From NCBI GenBank assembly GCA_960531495.1, contig OY482853.1, positions 186,001 through 250,000 of the forward strand: a DNA stretch of 64,000 nt, read 5' to 3'. Numbering within the stretch: the first letter of the stretch is position 1; every line of letters begins with the position of its first letter. The notes under the pieces were generated by a model. That model worked only from the letters and a program-made list of their open reading frames with translations. It had not been told where the DNA came from and made no database searches. This document shows, piece by piece, positions 37,101 to 43,699 of the stretch. The position numbers were made by a program, and so were the translations under genes. This DNA comes from Zeus faber. Lineage: Eukaryota; Chordata; Actinopteri; Zeiformes; Zeidae.

Positions 37101-37884
37101 GACCCTAATGCTGCAATGTTTGGAGTGGAAGAGTGGCTCCATTGTTGTTGTTGTTGCTTTTGTTGTTAAGATATAAAATCTTGTTAGCATATAAAATCTC
37201 TGGCGGCCAGTCTGGATCCGCGGATATAAATTCCTGAAGTTAATCTTTCAGGGAAATTTTTATATCCATGAGTACATCGCGGCTGGAGGAGACCACTGCC
37301 GTTAAGTTTTTGGTGGACATGGTGATAAAAAACTGAAAAAAATACTAAAATGTGCATAGTCAACAGGGGGCTCGCGTGCAGGCGGCCGCAAGGGGCGGCG
37401 CCACGATTGTGACTTTGTACAATCATCAATGTCTGTGAAGGAGGAATTGTTCAGATCCAGCAACAGAGTTTGCTGGACTGTCAGTTGAAGATTCCTGGTT
37501 ACCGCACCGGTAGTCATAGAAACCTATAATATGTTCCTGGGAACCATTCTATGGCAGACAGAGACAGACAGACAGAAAGACAGACAGACAGACAGCTGAC
37601 AGAAAGACAGACAGGCAGGTGCTCACCAGGCTGGACATGTTGGCAAAGTCTCTGTGTCTCAGCGTGGTGATGAAGTTGTCCATCAGACGCAGCTCGGCCG
37701 TCTGCCTGTCGATGTTGGGAGGGACGAAGAGGAGGCCGGTCTTGGCACAGAGGACGGTGTAGGACGGCAGCAGGTTCTGACACGTGCAGCGCTTGGGACA
37801 CAACATGGAGGAGGAGCAGGGAGGGGGGGACGAGACGAGGAGCAGAAGGAAGACAGGACAGAGGAGCAGGGAGAGGAGGTCCAT
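14174..37884 (-). CDS. lrfn3: Synaptic adhesion-like molecule LRFN3 (LRR-Ig-FN3 type I membrane protein), nine spliced coding exons
   Basis: Joined coding exons (high to low): 37884-37627, 31976-31776, 31479-31313, 30049-29809, 26787-26575, 26250-25940, 19346-19163, 18074-17861, 14301-14174. All introns are GT..AG and phases agree at every junction. The 638-residue product has a signal peptide (about 1-26), LRRNT cysteines 29/33/35/46, LRRs to about 225, LRRCT cysteines 254/256/273/294, an Ig domain (Cys318-Cys367, Trp330), an FN3 domain (about 417-513), one TM helix (about 531-552) and a cytoplasmic tail with CSQTNG. LRFN proteins are neuronal surface molecules that promote neurite growth and synapse formation. 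Family-diagnostic strings [15 protein letters not shown] and [11 protein letters not shown], length close to mammalian LRFN3 (about 628), and a C-terminus without a PDZ-binding motif favour LRFN3 over LRFN1/2/4. The ATG lies in a strong context (GCCGCCATGG). No stop or frameshift interrupts it, so it looks functional. Assignment to LRFN3 rather than an LRFN1-like paralogue is by recalled similarity. Confidence 0.9.
14315..14935. repeat. Telomere-like degenerate minisatellite (GGTTAGGAGG-type) in lrfn3 intron 8
   Basis: Variants of GGGTTAGGAGGGTTCGGAG and AGGAGGTTATGTGGATT recur over 600 bp. It starts 14 bp upstream of exon 9, so the acceptor's pyrimidine region abuts the array. Confidence 0.85.
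15050..15712. repeat. 20-bp minisatellite, TAACCCAGTGACCTAGTTAC unit, in intron 8
   Basis: About 30 imperfect units alternating AACCCAGTAACC and CTAGTTACT. A few related units reappear at 16285-16320, on the other side of the SINE at 15846-16050, suggesting that the SINE and neighbouring unique DNA interrupted the array. Confidence 0.88.
15846..16050 (-). mobile_element. tRNA-derived SINE, near full length
   Basis: In minus orientation it has a tRNA-like head with an A-box region and GGTTGGATCCC B-box, the body TGAGCAAGACACTTAACCCC, and the hairpin tail CGCTTTGGATAAAAGCG. It is the same family as 22192-22392 and 29583-29786. Confidence 0.85.
16385..16778. repeat. Minisatellite with palindromic GTACCGGTA core, intron 8
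   Basis: Imperfect units of about 23 bp (CGCAGTACCGGTAGTCAACG-type) contain the self-complementary TACCGGTA. This could favour hairpins in single strands. Confidence 0.85.
17456..17478. repeat. Short interstitial telomeric tract
   Basis: AGGGTTAGGGTTAGGGTT in G-strand orientation, in intron 8. The rest of 16780-17860 shows no other recognised element. Confidence 0.8.
17861..18074 (-). CDS. lrfn3: lrfn3 coding exon 8: transmembrane helix and proximal cytoplasmic tail
   Basis: The exon starts [20 protein letters not shown], the near-invariant LRFN transmembrane segment, followed by the basic stop-transfer [12 protein letters not shown] and the family tail motif CSQTNG. Donor AAG|GTAATT leaves one base of Gly. 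Reading through this donor would instead stop after a few residues (GNCRSRS), which could be an alternative short end. Confidence 0.88.
18206..18318. repeat. (GACA)n microsatellite with (GGCA) variants, intron 7
   Basis: ACAGACAGACAG runs with GGCAGGCAG interruptions. 18320-19160 is AT-rich intron without recognisable features. Confidence 0.85.
19163..19346 (-). CDS. lrfn3: lrfn3 coding exon 7: second half of FN3
   Basis: The acceptor CCTCAG precedes G-ATG, completing the split Arg codon and giving [11 protein letters not shown]. The FN3 core [14 protein letters not shown] and [11 protein letters not shown] follow, and the exon ends RCHSIRDQ. It is 184 nt long with donor CAG|GTTCGT, phase 0. 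It follows intron 6 (about 6.6 kb), which contains a 42-bp minisatellite and a split A-rich array. Confidence 0.9.
19425..19945. repeat. A-rich minisatellite (ACACATTAAA / ACACAGTAAA), first segment
   Basis: Ten-base units such as ACACAGTAAA and ACACATTAGA repeat through intron 6. The same array continues at 21105-21520, 21765-22190, 22385-22560 and 22785-23265, with transposable elements between, so it was once a single tract of about 2.3 kb. Confidence 0.9.
19980..21104 (+). mobile_element. Unclassified interspersed repeat, copy 1
   Basis: A G-rich 5' part (to about 20480) is followed by TACCGACCGTATTCACCAGA and an AT-richer 3' part ending TTGTATGTCCAACATGCTGACAGTAC in pieces. A second copy lies at 46330-48778 (split by a Tc1 element), and a 3' fragment at 51458-51605 ends in poly(A). 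The shared 3' end and A tail suggest retroposition. It has no coding capacity that I recognise and sits inside the A-rich array. Confidence 0.7.
21105..21520. repeat. A-rich minisatellite, second segment
   Basis: Continuation of the ACACATTAAA/ACCCATTAAA array after the interspersed repeat. It ends at a LINE fragment. Confidence 0.85.
21530..21725 (-). mobile_element. L2-type LINE fragment, N-terminal part of RT
   Basis: The minus strand reads [20 protein letters not shown] and [15 protein letters not shown], matching the conserved block before RT motif 1 in L2-clade LINEs. It ends with a stop and has no flanking RT. Confidence 0.7.
21765..22190. repeat. A-rich minisatellite, third segment
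   Basis: Same units (ACACATTAAAACACAGTAAA and variants), ending at the SINE head at 22192. Confidence 0.85.
22192..22392 (+). mobile_element. Full-length tRNA-derived SINE with GGATA-hairpin tail
   Basis: The head GATGGTAGCTCAGGCGGTAG (A-box) and GGTTGGATCCC (B-box) resemble a tRNA promoter. The body TGAGCAAGACACTTAACCCC follows, then CGCTTTGGATAAAAGCG and TGTAA repeats. The tail hairpin with GGATA loop is the 3' recognition structure known for the eel LINE UnaL2, so this SINE was probably mobilised by that kind of LINE. Confidence 0.9.
22385..22560. repeat. A-rich minisatellite, fourth segment
   Basis: Short continuation of the array between the SINE and a LINE tail. Confidence 0.7.
22678..22786 (+). 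mobile_element. LINE 3' tail with TTGAATC repeats
   Basis: The segment GTTATCACCGGGTGCGTTGC, then CATATATGTATG and GTATGTGACAAATAAA, ending CTTGAATCTTGA, is the reverse complement of the 3' ends of the LINEs at 34372, 53732 and 61642. It is a 5'-truncated insertion. Confidence 0.75.
22785..23265. repeat. A-rich minisatellite, fifth segment
   Basis: Final stretch of the ACACATTAAA-type array. 23266-24040 beyond it shows no recognised element. Confidence 0.85.
24060..24835. repeat. 42-bp minisatellite in lrfn3 intron 6, interrupted by a LINE tail
   Basis: About 17 copies of a 42-bp unit with core CCCCCAGCTTCATCCTCCAT. As 42 is a multiple of three, several frames are open on both strands, giving [14 protein letters not shown] on plus and [14 protein letters not shown] on minus. 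A TTCAAGATT-type tail (24592-24640) splits it into 12 and 5 units. Lies between exons 6 and 7, so not coding. 24840-25935 has no recognised feature apart from a C homopolymer near 24878. Confidence 0.92.
24592..24640 (-). mobile_element. Short retroposon tail with TTCAAGA repeats
   Basis: AGATTCAAGATTTCAAGATT and TTTTTATTGAATCTTGAAAT sit inside the 42-bp array and resemble the 3' termini of the LINEs in this window; also partly self-complementary. Confidence 0.55.
25940..26250 (-). CDS. lrfn3: lrfn3 coding exon 6: rest of Ig domain and start of FN3
   Basis: The 311-nt exon begins [17 protein letters not shown], carrying the second Ig cysteine (residue 367). After a proline/serine linker with [11 protein letters not shown], the FN3 domain runs through ATIRWPPQ and [11 protein letters not shown] to ILIY plus two bases of Arg. 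The donor CAG|GTTTGT has T at +3. NAAGEAT and YNSSTDD are characteristic of LRFN1/3. Confidence 0.92.
26575..26787 (-). CDS. lrfn3: lrfn3 coding exon 5: LRRCT end and first part of Ig domain
   Basis: This 213-nt exon (71 codons) starts [14 protein letters not shown], supplying the last LRRCT cysteine. It continues into the Ig domain with VSLRCR (first Ig cysteine, residue 318), GDPEPSTHW and NGSLDIL. The donor AAG|GTTTCT is weak. The intron cuts the Ig domain between its two disulphide cysteines. Confidence 0.9.
26815..27016. repeat. (CTGT)n degenerate microsatellite, intron 4
   Basis: GTCTGTCTATCTGTCTGACC-like repeats, ending where the SINE tail starts. Confidence 0.85.
27017..27083 (+). 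mobile_element. SINE tail with GGATA hairpin, severely 5'-truncated
   Basis: TTGTAAGTCGCTTTGGATAA, AAGCGTCTGCCAAATGAC, then TGTAAA repeats: only the last 65 bp of an element. Confidence 0.8.
27176..27224. repeat. (TTTC)n microsatellite, intron 4
   Basis: Twelve uninterrupted TTTC units. Confidence 0.95.
27365..27592 (+). mobile_element. Second SINE type (tRNA-derived head, ATATAATTACA tail)
   Basis: It has a B-box-like GGTTCGATCC, TGTCCTTGTACAAGACTGTG, and a tail GACTAGAAAAGCACTATATA. This layout is common in fish SINEs with LINE-derived 3' ends. It is distinct from the GGATA-tail family. 27593-28045 has no recognised element besides a C homopolymer near 27980. Confidence 0.65.
28050..28345 (-). 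mobile_element. Third SINE family, truncated copy with expanded (CA)n
   Basis: Shares GGGGCAGTGGGCAGCATTC-like, GACGCGCCCGGGGACCTGG and GTCCGTCGCTGGTCACAC blocks with copies at 36203-36606 and 46815-47237. An internal short CA stretch of the family has expanded here to (CA)n at 28108-28189. The promoter-side head is missing. Confidence 0.75.
29583..29786 (-). mobile_element. Full-length tRNA-derived SINE next to the exon 4 donor
   Basis: In minus orientation: GGTAGCTCAGGAGGTAGAGC (A-box), GGTTCGATCCC (B-box), TGAGCAAGACACTTAACCCC, CGCTTTGGATAAAAGCG tail. Its 5' end lies about 21 bp from the lrfn3 exon 4 splice donor, in the same orientation as the gene. 28346-29580 and 30060-30590 show no recognised features. 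Confidence 0.9.
29809..30049 (-). CDS. lrfn3: lrfn3 coding exon 4: last LRR and LRR C-terminal cap
   Basis: The 241-nt exon completes the split Arg codon, then reads LDMTSNKL...PPDPLF and the LRRCT block [18 protein letters not shown] with [12 protein letters not shown]. The block [15 protein letters not shown] is the strongest LRFN3-like string in the gene. The donor is GAG|GTGAGA, phase 0. A SINE begins about 21 bp past this donor. Confidence 0.92.
30585..30642. repeat. (CT)n microsatellite, intron 3
   Basis: CTCTCTCTCT tracts with a short CCCC interruption. 30640-31310 has no recognised element. Confidence 0.85.
31313..31479 (-). CDS. lrfn3: lrfn3 coding exon 3: LRRs 5-6
   Basis: This 167-nt exon begins [16 protein letters not shown], an almost invariant LRFN string, and ends HKLA plus two bases of an Arg codon (phase 2). 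[10 protein letters not shown] and VPEGIF resemble LRFN3 more than the other paralogues. The donor CAG|GTCTGA has a pyrimidine at +3 and is weak. Intron 2 is only 296 bp and holds no recognisable element beyond G/C-rich low-complexity sequence. Confidence 0.88.
31776..31976 (-). CDS. lrfn3: lrfn3 coding exon 2: LRRs 2-4
   Basis: This exon is 201 nt (67 codons) and runs from [10 protein letters not shown] to EGAFQ. It contains the highly conserved family strings [17 protein letters not shown] and NNQL. The acceptor follows a C-rich tract (TCCCTCAG|ATC) and the donor is CAG|GTAATG; both are phase 0. Intron 1 upstream (about 5.65 kb) carries a LINE and a SINE. Confidence 0.9.
32650..32680. repeat. 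(AAT)n microsatellite, intron 1
   Basis: TAATAATAATAATAATAATA. Surrounding 31980-33450 intron sequence shows imperfect AGATTAGATAAAAT repetition and otherwise nothing recognisable. Confidence 0.85.
33466..33755. repeat. 19-bp minisatellite (GATTCCTCTGGAGGATGAA), intron 1
   Basis: About 15 units of GATTCCTCTGGAGGATGAA or GGTTCCTCTGGAGGATGAA. Confidence 0.9.
33917..33966 (-). mobile_element. Retroposon tail with TTCAAG repeats
   Basis: TTCAAGTTCAAGTTCAAG then AGATTACTTGTCACATACAT: the reverse complement of the tail at 12893-12938. No body attached. Confidence 0.6.
34672..35217 (-). pseudogene. LINE reverse transcriptase fragment with altered catalytic box
   Basis: Motifs [33 protein letters not shown] and [14 protein letters not shown] correspond to RT motifs A, B and C. 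Motif C has FADH instead of the catalytic F/YADD, and the frame ends soon after [12 protein letters not shown], where sequence jumps to the 3' UTR. Confidence 0.85.
36203..36606 (-). mobile_element. Third SINE family, full-length, with 8-bp target duplication, nested in LINE
   Basis: Flanked by the direct repeat CAAGTAAT (36195-36202 and 36607-36614). The undisrupted LINE at 54755-54785 shows the empty site. Minus orientation: head from GGGCACGGTGGCACAGTGCA, then TGGAGTTTGCATGTTCTCCC, CCATCCACCCGGGGGAAGG and a tail AAGAGTTTTCTTCTTCTA. Related to 28050-28345 and 46815-47237. Confidence 0.92.
37558..37617. repeat. (CAGA)n microsatellite next to exon 1 donor
   Basis: ACAGACAGACAGAAAGACAG repeats start about 10 bp inside intron 1. 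Confidence 0.88.
37627..37884 (-). CDS. lrfn3: lrfn3 coding exon 1: signal peptide, LRRNT and first LRR
   Basis: The exon encodes 86 codons. A leucine-rich hydrophobic leader (residues 10-19 [10 protein letters not shown]) is followed by the LRRNT cysteine cluster CPKRCTCQ and the family motif [11 protein letters not shown], then LRR 1 ending at NMSSL. The donor is CTG|GTGAGC, phase 0. A pyrimidine-rich tract ending in CAG at 37897-37895, just upstream of the ATG, probably marks the acceptor of a 5' UTR intron, so the true exon may begin at 37894 and the promoter lies further upstream, unlocated. Confidence 0.9.
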
Positions 37885-37893
37885 GGCGGCGCT

Positions 37894-37910
37894 CCTGAAG
37901 GAGAGCAAGC
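37894..37910 (-). other. Probable 3' splice site in the lrfn3 5' UTR
   Basis: A T/C-rich run ending TCCTTCAG lies ten bases upstream of the lrfn3 ATG, with GAGCGCC between. This suggests that one or more untranslated exons lie upstream (above 38 kb or outside the window). I could not locate them. Confidence 0.45.
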
Positions 37911-38516
37911 AGAGAGTTTGTTAAGGGAGTTGATGACTGTCGTGACTGCAGTTAATCAACCCCAGTGGAAGCAGACACAACACAGCACCCCCTACACGCA
38001 GGACAGGGAAACGCTTCCATGTTTAACATCATATCAAAAGCTCTTCAGCTCGCTCCTCTAATGTATTTGATTTATGAAGCTTCAAGTTCCCAAAGTTCCA
38101 GGAGCTTGTTCACAATGAGAGAAGACGAGAAAATATAAGAAAAGATAGTACTTAATACTATTAATACTGTTTATATTATCTTTCAATTAATTCATTCATT
38201 AATCATTATTCATATTATTTAATTGTATCTGGATCAAATTAATATTTCCGAAACAGACAATACCTAACCCCCACCCGTATATGTTTCATTGTAATATTTG
38301 TTATGAATGAGAAAGAGGGGGAATGGAGAAAGAGACAGAAGATGAATGGGTTGAGGAGTGGAAGAAAAGGAGAGAGCGGAAAGAAAAGTGAAAGGAGGAG
38401 GAAGGAAAGGTGAAGGAAAGAGAGAGAGGGGAATGAGGAATACATTTACACGAGTATTGAGTATTTCTCCATCACAGGAAGAACAGAGCAGATGTGCTTC
38501 TGAGGGAATTCAACCC

Positions 38517-38690
38517 TCAACCAGGATGGATGGATGGATAGATGGATAGATACATAGATGATAGATGGATAGACAGATAGATACAGATAGATAGATCGAT
38601 CGATCGATCTATCTATCTGTATAGATAGATAGATCGATAGATAGATAGACAGAAGTATAGACAGACAGATAGTTAGATAGATACATATTT
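38517..38690. repeat. (GATA)n tract containing a 42-bp perfect palindrome
   Basis: GATAGATA and GATG units. Positions 38581-38622 read identically on both strands (centre CGATCGATCG, arms ATACAGATAGATAGAT). 37900-38515 upstream of lrfn3 and 38700-39040 hold nothing recognised, apart from a purine-rich run at 38330-38430. Confidence 0.93.
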
Positions 38691-39039
38691 AGCAGAAGAG
38701 GGGGCGTGGTTAACATGCAGTCTGCAGGTGACTGCTTCTTCCCGCAGCGGCGCAGCTGGAGCAGATCTGCCCAATCAGCCTCATTAGCGTGATTGGTTGG
38801 ACCCGGCTGGGAGACATTTCTTATGTGTTGTTTTGTTTTGCAGTGGGATTCACATGGTGTAGGAGAGGTGTCCCAGGGATTGCCATTGCTGGACACTCTC
38901 AGAAGGACTAGCTCCTCCGGGTGTGGAGATGCCTGACAGCTCGCAGCCTTTTGAACGCTCCCCTTACTTCCACTTAGGGCCGTATCCTGGTGACGTAGGG
39001 GGAATACGGCTTTAAAGGCGCAGATCGTCACAACTTCAC

Positions 39040-41010
39040 TACCCGAAAGTCGTCTCCCTTCACTTTGTCTCCCTCCCTGAACTCATATAGGCCCTGTACT
39101 GCCTGCAGGTGGCCGGCATCTGGGGCGCCGCCACCGCACCACAACCATCTCTGGGAGGCAGGAGCGCCACGGGGGGAGGTATCAGAGCTCGCCGTGACCC
39201 ACCACCGTTAACCGGGAACCGGCAGGAGGACCCGCCTCGCATCCGGCCCCAGGACCCATGCGGGCTTTGCCAGGTCCCAGAGTGGTGCCGCTGTGGGGCC
39301 ACAGACACCTGGGCAGGGGTGCTTCGCTGCATGCGACCTGACTACACCCGGCAGGACTGCCGCATGATGAGGTCGGATAGGTTCTTCAGTCGCTGGCCTG
39401 CCAGGCCTCTACTCCGATCAGGAAGGGACCTACAACGTACCCGTAAGAGTACGGTGTGTGCATGTGGATGTTCACCCATATATGATGGTGCGGCTTGAAG
39501 TTCATTACAGGGGAAAAAGCATAAGGTGAAGGCTGCGATTAGTTCCCGCTTGTCGCACTCCCTGATTTTGGATACGGATTGGCCAGGGTTTGACACTTTA
39601 ATACTGGTTCAGCGTGCTCACTGTCAGTAGAGAAATGTGAGTGTTATGAATCTTCCCAGGTCCAAGTGGTCTCAGGTTAGGGTCAAGATAACCCTACTCC
39701 TAATCCTAACTGTTTCAGGTCATCTCCCAAGGGAAGGAAGGAAATCCTGATCAACCAAGGCACTTCCTTTATGTCACGTACCCTTCGGGAACTTTACAAG
39801 CTGTTGGGTGTCCGCTCAGTTCTGACCAGCTTGTACCACCCCCAGATGGACAGCAAGACGATTGCCGTAATAGGGGTAAATGGTTGAATCCTCTGTTTTT
39901 TGCTATGCGGGAGATTCCCCCGGCCTACACGGGATTTTCTCCCTTTGAACTGCTCTTCAGCAGGACACCCCAGGCGATGCTGGATCTAATTAAAGAAAAC
40001 TGGATGAAAGGGCCTAGCACCAGTAAGAACGAAGTTCAGTATGTTATGGATCTACGCTACACACACTGGGAACTTTGTCATGGGAGAACTTTCTCCAGGC
40101 TCAGGAACGTCAGTGGGACTTGATTTAGGTCATTTGCACTGGGAGGCAAGGTGTTGCCCCCTACATCCAGCTCTAAATGTCCATTCGGCTGGTTGGGGAG
40201 GTCGATTATGAGGTCGTGAGGTTGGACAGGGGTGGGGAGACTCAGCTTTAAGAAGGGGAAGGAGAAGGTGTCTGTGTGTCTGGCCGCCACAGTGATTTAT
40301 GGGGATGAGTTTGGTCCAGACGTTCCAGAAACAACCTATCCTACCCTAGCCCTTTGCAGTGACACCTGGAGGAGGCACATGCAGCATGTGGGCACAGCAC
40401 TCAAGTCCCTGTGGCGGGAAGGGCTCATTGCCAACCCCAAGAAGTGTGCCGTTGGGCGGAGGGAGGTATGGAATCTGGTATACCACTTGAGTGGAGGACT
40501 GGTCCAACACCAGATAGATAAAACTGCCGCGAGCTAGGGTGAAGTATGGAGAAGTGCCAGCAAGCGTTTGAGAAGGTAAAATCATCTTCCTGTGGGAAGC
40601 CAGTGCTGTGTACACCTAAACTTTCTCTCCACTTTCTGCTTGCAGACCGATGTGTCGGACAGAGGGCTGGGGGCAGTGTTGTCCTAGGTGCAGCAGGTGT
40701 AGGGCATCAACCGACTAATGCCGTACATCAATCCAGGTATAGCACAGTGAAGGAGTGTGGCCATCAAGTGGGAATTTGGCACCATCCGGTTCTACCTCCT
40801 GGAGCTCCCTTTCACCCTTTGTTCAGACCACACTGCACTGCAGTGGCTCCACTGCATGAATGATACCAACACGCAAATCACCTGTTGGTGCCTGGCTCTT
40901 CAGACCTTTAAGTTCAAGGTGATCAATAGGCCTACCCGACATGTTCTAACTATGCAGACGTGCAGCCGTCATGGAGACTATGAGCAGTTTGGGATAATCT
41001 CAGTTTGAGT
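39040..41010 (+). mobile_element. Ty3/gypsy retrotransposon remnant, pol domains out of order
   Basis: Protease-region block HYRGKKHKVKAAISSRLSHS and LILDTDWPGF (39500-39600). Integrase blocks INQGTSFMSRTLRELYKLLG (39745-39800; canonical DQGTSF has Asp where this has Asn), YTGFSPFELLFSRTPQAMLD, and C-terminal VGEVDYEVVRLDRGGETQL (to 40250). Then RT end SDTWRRHMQHVGTALKSLWR, IANPKKCAVGRREV, and RNase H pieces CQQAFEKVKSS and LHFLLADRCVGQRAGG (to about 40990). In intact gypsy, RT/RH precede integrase. No LTRs seen. Many stops; inactive. Confidence 0.85.
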
Positions 41011-41639
41011 GGAATTAGTGGAAGAAAATGTATTATAAAATTTTAATAATAAATTATCTCAAATTAAAGAACCTCTTCTCCAGAATTTTTTTTTCCACCA
41101 CAGATCAATAAACTAATTTTATTTAAGTTAAAGTTAGCAGTGGCTGATGCAACTACACACAATGGTTCCTGTTAGGTTCATTAATCCCCGGAGGAGGGAT
41201 AGGGTTAATCCCTGAAGAAATTTAGGAAACAAAGTGCAATGATGCAGAACTACTTCTGGCATATTAAATAATGCATTTAACACTAATATTAAACATCTCG
41301 ACCAGTTTCAAACCACTGTGTGCAAACCTTTTGAAAAATAGAGGAAGGAAGGTACAAGGCAGTATTCCCAGTGATCTGAGATCAGGCATCTGGGACTGAT
41401 GTTCATGGTAGAACTCCCGACCTGAGTCCATGGAGAACCTGCGCAGGTCTTCCCTGTTTGTTATCATCACAACATTGTCGACACATCATTCAGACGGCAG
41501 AGTCCTCAAATGACAAGAACAGGAACCTCTGCTTGAAAGTAGGGAATGGGTCCTGAAGAGAGACCCTGAAATCCTGAGGGGGAACCTGAGGACCTGGGGG
41601 GAAGGGGGCAGAGGACGTTGGGTTGGGCGAGTGATGGAT

Positions 41640-41775
41640 GGAGAGATGGATGAATAAATGGATGGATGGATGGAGGGATGGATGGAGAGATTGATGAATG
41701 GATGGATGGGTAGATGGAGTGTGATGAAGGGCTGGAGGGCTGGATGGATGGAGATATGGGTAGATGGAGGGGTGA
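41640..41775. repeat. (GGAT)n degenerate microsatellite
   Basis: GGATGGATGGATGGAGGGAT-type repeats. 41010-41640 before it shows nothing recognised. Confidence 0.8.
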
Positions 41776-41865
41776 GGAAGAGCTCAGAGATTACAGCAGA
41801 GCAACATAATCCGACAAGCGAATATTATAAGATTGTATTGGCGGCCATATTCTGTGGTTAAACCT

Positions 41866-41867
<2 letters not shown>

Positions 41868-41949
<82 letters not shown>
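41868..41949. repeat. (CA)n microsatellite
   Basis: About 41 uninterrupted CA units. Confidence 0.97.
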
Positions 41950-41951
<2 letters not shown>

Positions 41952-42194
41952 TACACAAGGGAATTCGAGGTTGTGGATTTATCTAAAGAGCTAAATCACA
42001 TTTTATTGTATTTACACAAGAAACTTCCACCGTGTTCCCCTTCTCTCTCTCCTCTCTCTTTTTTAAATGTCTCGCTCTCCACTCTCCCTCTCTCTCTAAT
42101 CCCTCTCTCCCTCCCTCTATCACACCTCTCCCTCCCTCTCTCTCCCCTGCTACAGTTGCACACAAAACAAAACTAACAAAAGGTTTAGTCAGCA

Positions 42195-42195
<1 letters not shown>

Positions 42196-42290
<95 letters not shown>
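42196..42290. repeat. (CA)n microsatellite
   Basis: About 47 uninterrupted CA units, preceded at 42040-42150 by a CTCTCCCTC-rich tract. Confidence 0.97.
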
Positions 42291-42399
42291 AGTTTGAGTT
42301 CGCATACAGAAATGAGAAAATATGATGAATGATGAGGACATTATTACGTCATTACGGCAGAGAGAACGCTGAGTGCCATCTTGGAACAGCCTGGGCCAT

Positions 42400-42860
42400 C
42401 TCCAGCTTCAGCCTGAACCGTCTGCACCTTCAGCCTGAACCCTCTCCACCTTCAGCCTGAACCCTCTGCACCTTCAGCCTGGACCCTCTCCACCTTAAGC
42501 CTGGACCCTCTGCACCTTCAGCCTGAACCCTCTGCACCTCCAGCCTGAACCCTCTGCACCTTCAGCCAGGACCCTCTCCACCTTCAGCCTGGACCATCTC
42601 CACCCTCACCTTGGACCCCCTCTACCATCAGCCTGGAACCTCTCCACCTTCAGCCTGAACCCTCTGCACCCTCATCCTGGACCATCTCTACCTTCAGCCT
42701 GGACCCTCTCCACCTTCAACCTGACCCCCTGCACCTTCAGCCTGAACCCTCTGCACCTTCAGCCTGACCCCCTGCACCTTCAGCCTGGACCCTCTACACC
42801 TTCAGCCTGGACCCTCTACACCTTCAGCCCGGACCATCTCTACCTTCAGCCTTAACCTGA
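42400..42860. repeat. 22-bp minisatellite (CACCTTCAGCCTGAACCCTC-type)
   Basis: About 20 units of ACCTTCAGCCTGAACCCTCT with G/A and C/T variants. Confidence 0.9.
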
Positions 42861-42943
42861 AAACTGGGGCTTTAATTCGATCTAATGATCTGAGAAGAAA
42901 CAGATAGAAAGGAATTTGATGATGAAAAATGAAAGCCCAGACC

Positions 42944-43019
42944 CCACACACAGACACACACACACACACACACATAGAGACACACACACTCACACACACA
43001 CACACAGACATATACACAG

Positions 43020-43059
<40 letters not shown>

Positions 43060-43062
43060 CGA

Positions 43063-43102
<40 letters not shown>
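42944..43102. repeat. Compound (CA)n microsatellite
   Basis: CA runs with GAGACA and AGACATA interruptions. Confidence 0.95.
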
Positions 43103-43104
<2 letters not shown>

Positions 43105-43169
43105 AGACATGAAAACATCAAAATCGTTGAAATTAAGTTCCTGAGCGCTTGAGTGGTATCGTTATATTC

Positions 43170-43170
<1 letters not shown>

Positions 43171-43204
<34 letters not shown>

Positions 43205-43286
43205 GTGTGTTTGTGTGTTTGTGTAAACCCAGGGATCCACAGGGGTGAACATTTTGACTCAGACCATCTGCGACAAAACCCCGCCA

Positions 43287-43319
<33 letters not shown>
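43171..43319. repeat. (TG)n and (CA)n pair around a short unique segment
   Basis: (TG)n at 43171-43222 and (CA)n at 43289-43319 face each other across about 65 bp, so this forms an inverted-repeat arrangement that could fold into a hairpin. Confidence 0.85.
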
Positions 43320-43323
<4 letters not shown>

Positions 43324-43442
43324 CAGAACTCCTATAGGTCCAGTACCAGTAAAATGTAAAAAAGTGTAAAACACGGTTTTGTTGTTGAAGAAAATTTGTT
43401 TTGGTGTCAACCTAATTCTGTCAATTTATCAAATTAGAACCA

Positions 43443-43616
43443 GTGATGTCACCAGTCATGTCAAGAGCAATGTCACCAGTCTTGTCAACAGTAATGTCAC
43501 CAGTCATGTCAACAGTAATGTCACCAGTCATGTCAACAGTAATGTCACCAGTCATGTTAAGAGCAATGTCACCAGTCATGTCAACAGTAATGTCACCAGC
43601 GATGTCACTGGTTCTG
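43443..43616. repeat. 24-bp minisatellite (GTCACCAGTCATGTCAACAG core)
   Basis: Seven imperfect 24-bp units. The multiple-of-three period keeps plus frames open (SNVTSHVN), which is not coding evidence. Confidence 0.9.
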
Positions 43617-43699
43617 GTTGTGGAGTAATCTGTTTTCTTATGCTCAGCAACAGAAGAACCAGGAATCTATGAGTATTCATACTCATACATTGTAAGAGT

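Larger units (their letters stand above)
34372..37410 (-). mobile_element. LINE (CR1/Rex1-like) in lrfn3 intron 1, gene-sense orientation, inactive
   Basis: From the 5' side (high coordinates): a 5' leader shared with 55000-55378, endonuclease start [20 protein letters not shown] (about 37070), LCLTETRLN, endonuclease end [20 protein letters not shown], linker [21 protein letters not shown] core [17 protein letters not shown]-type and [18 protein letters not shown], and a 3' tail GTATGTGACAAATAAACTTC with TTGAAA. The RT catalytic box reads FADH where FADD is expected. Several frameshifts are present and the C-terminus of RT is missing. A SINE (36203-36606) is inserted. Clade placement is by recall. 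Confidence 0.85.
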
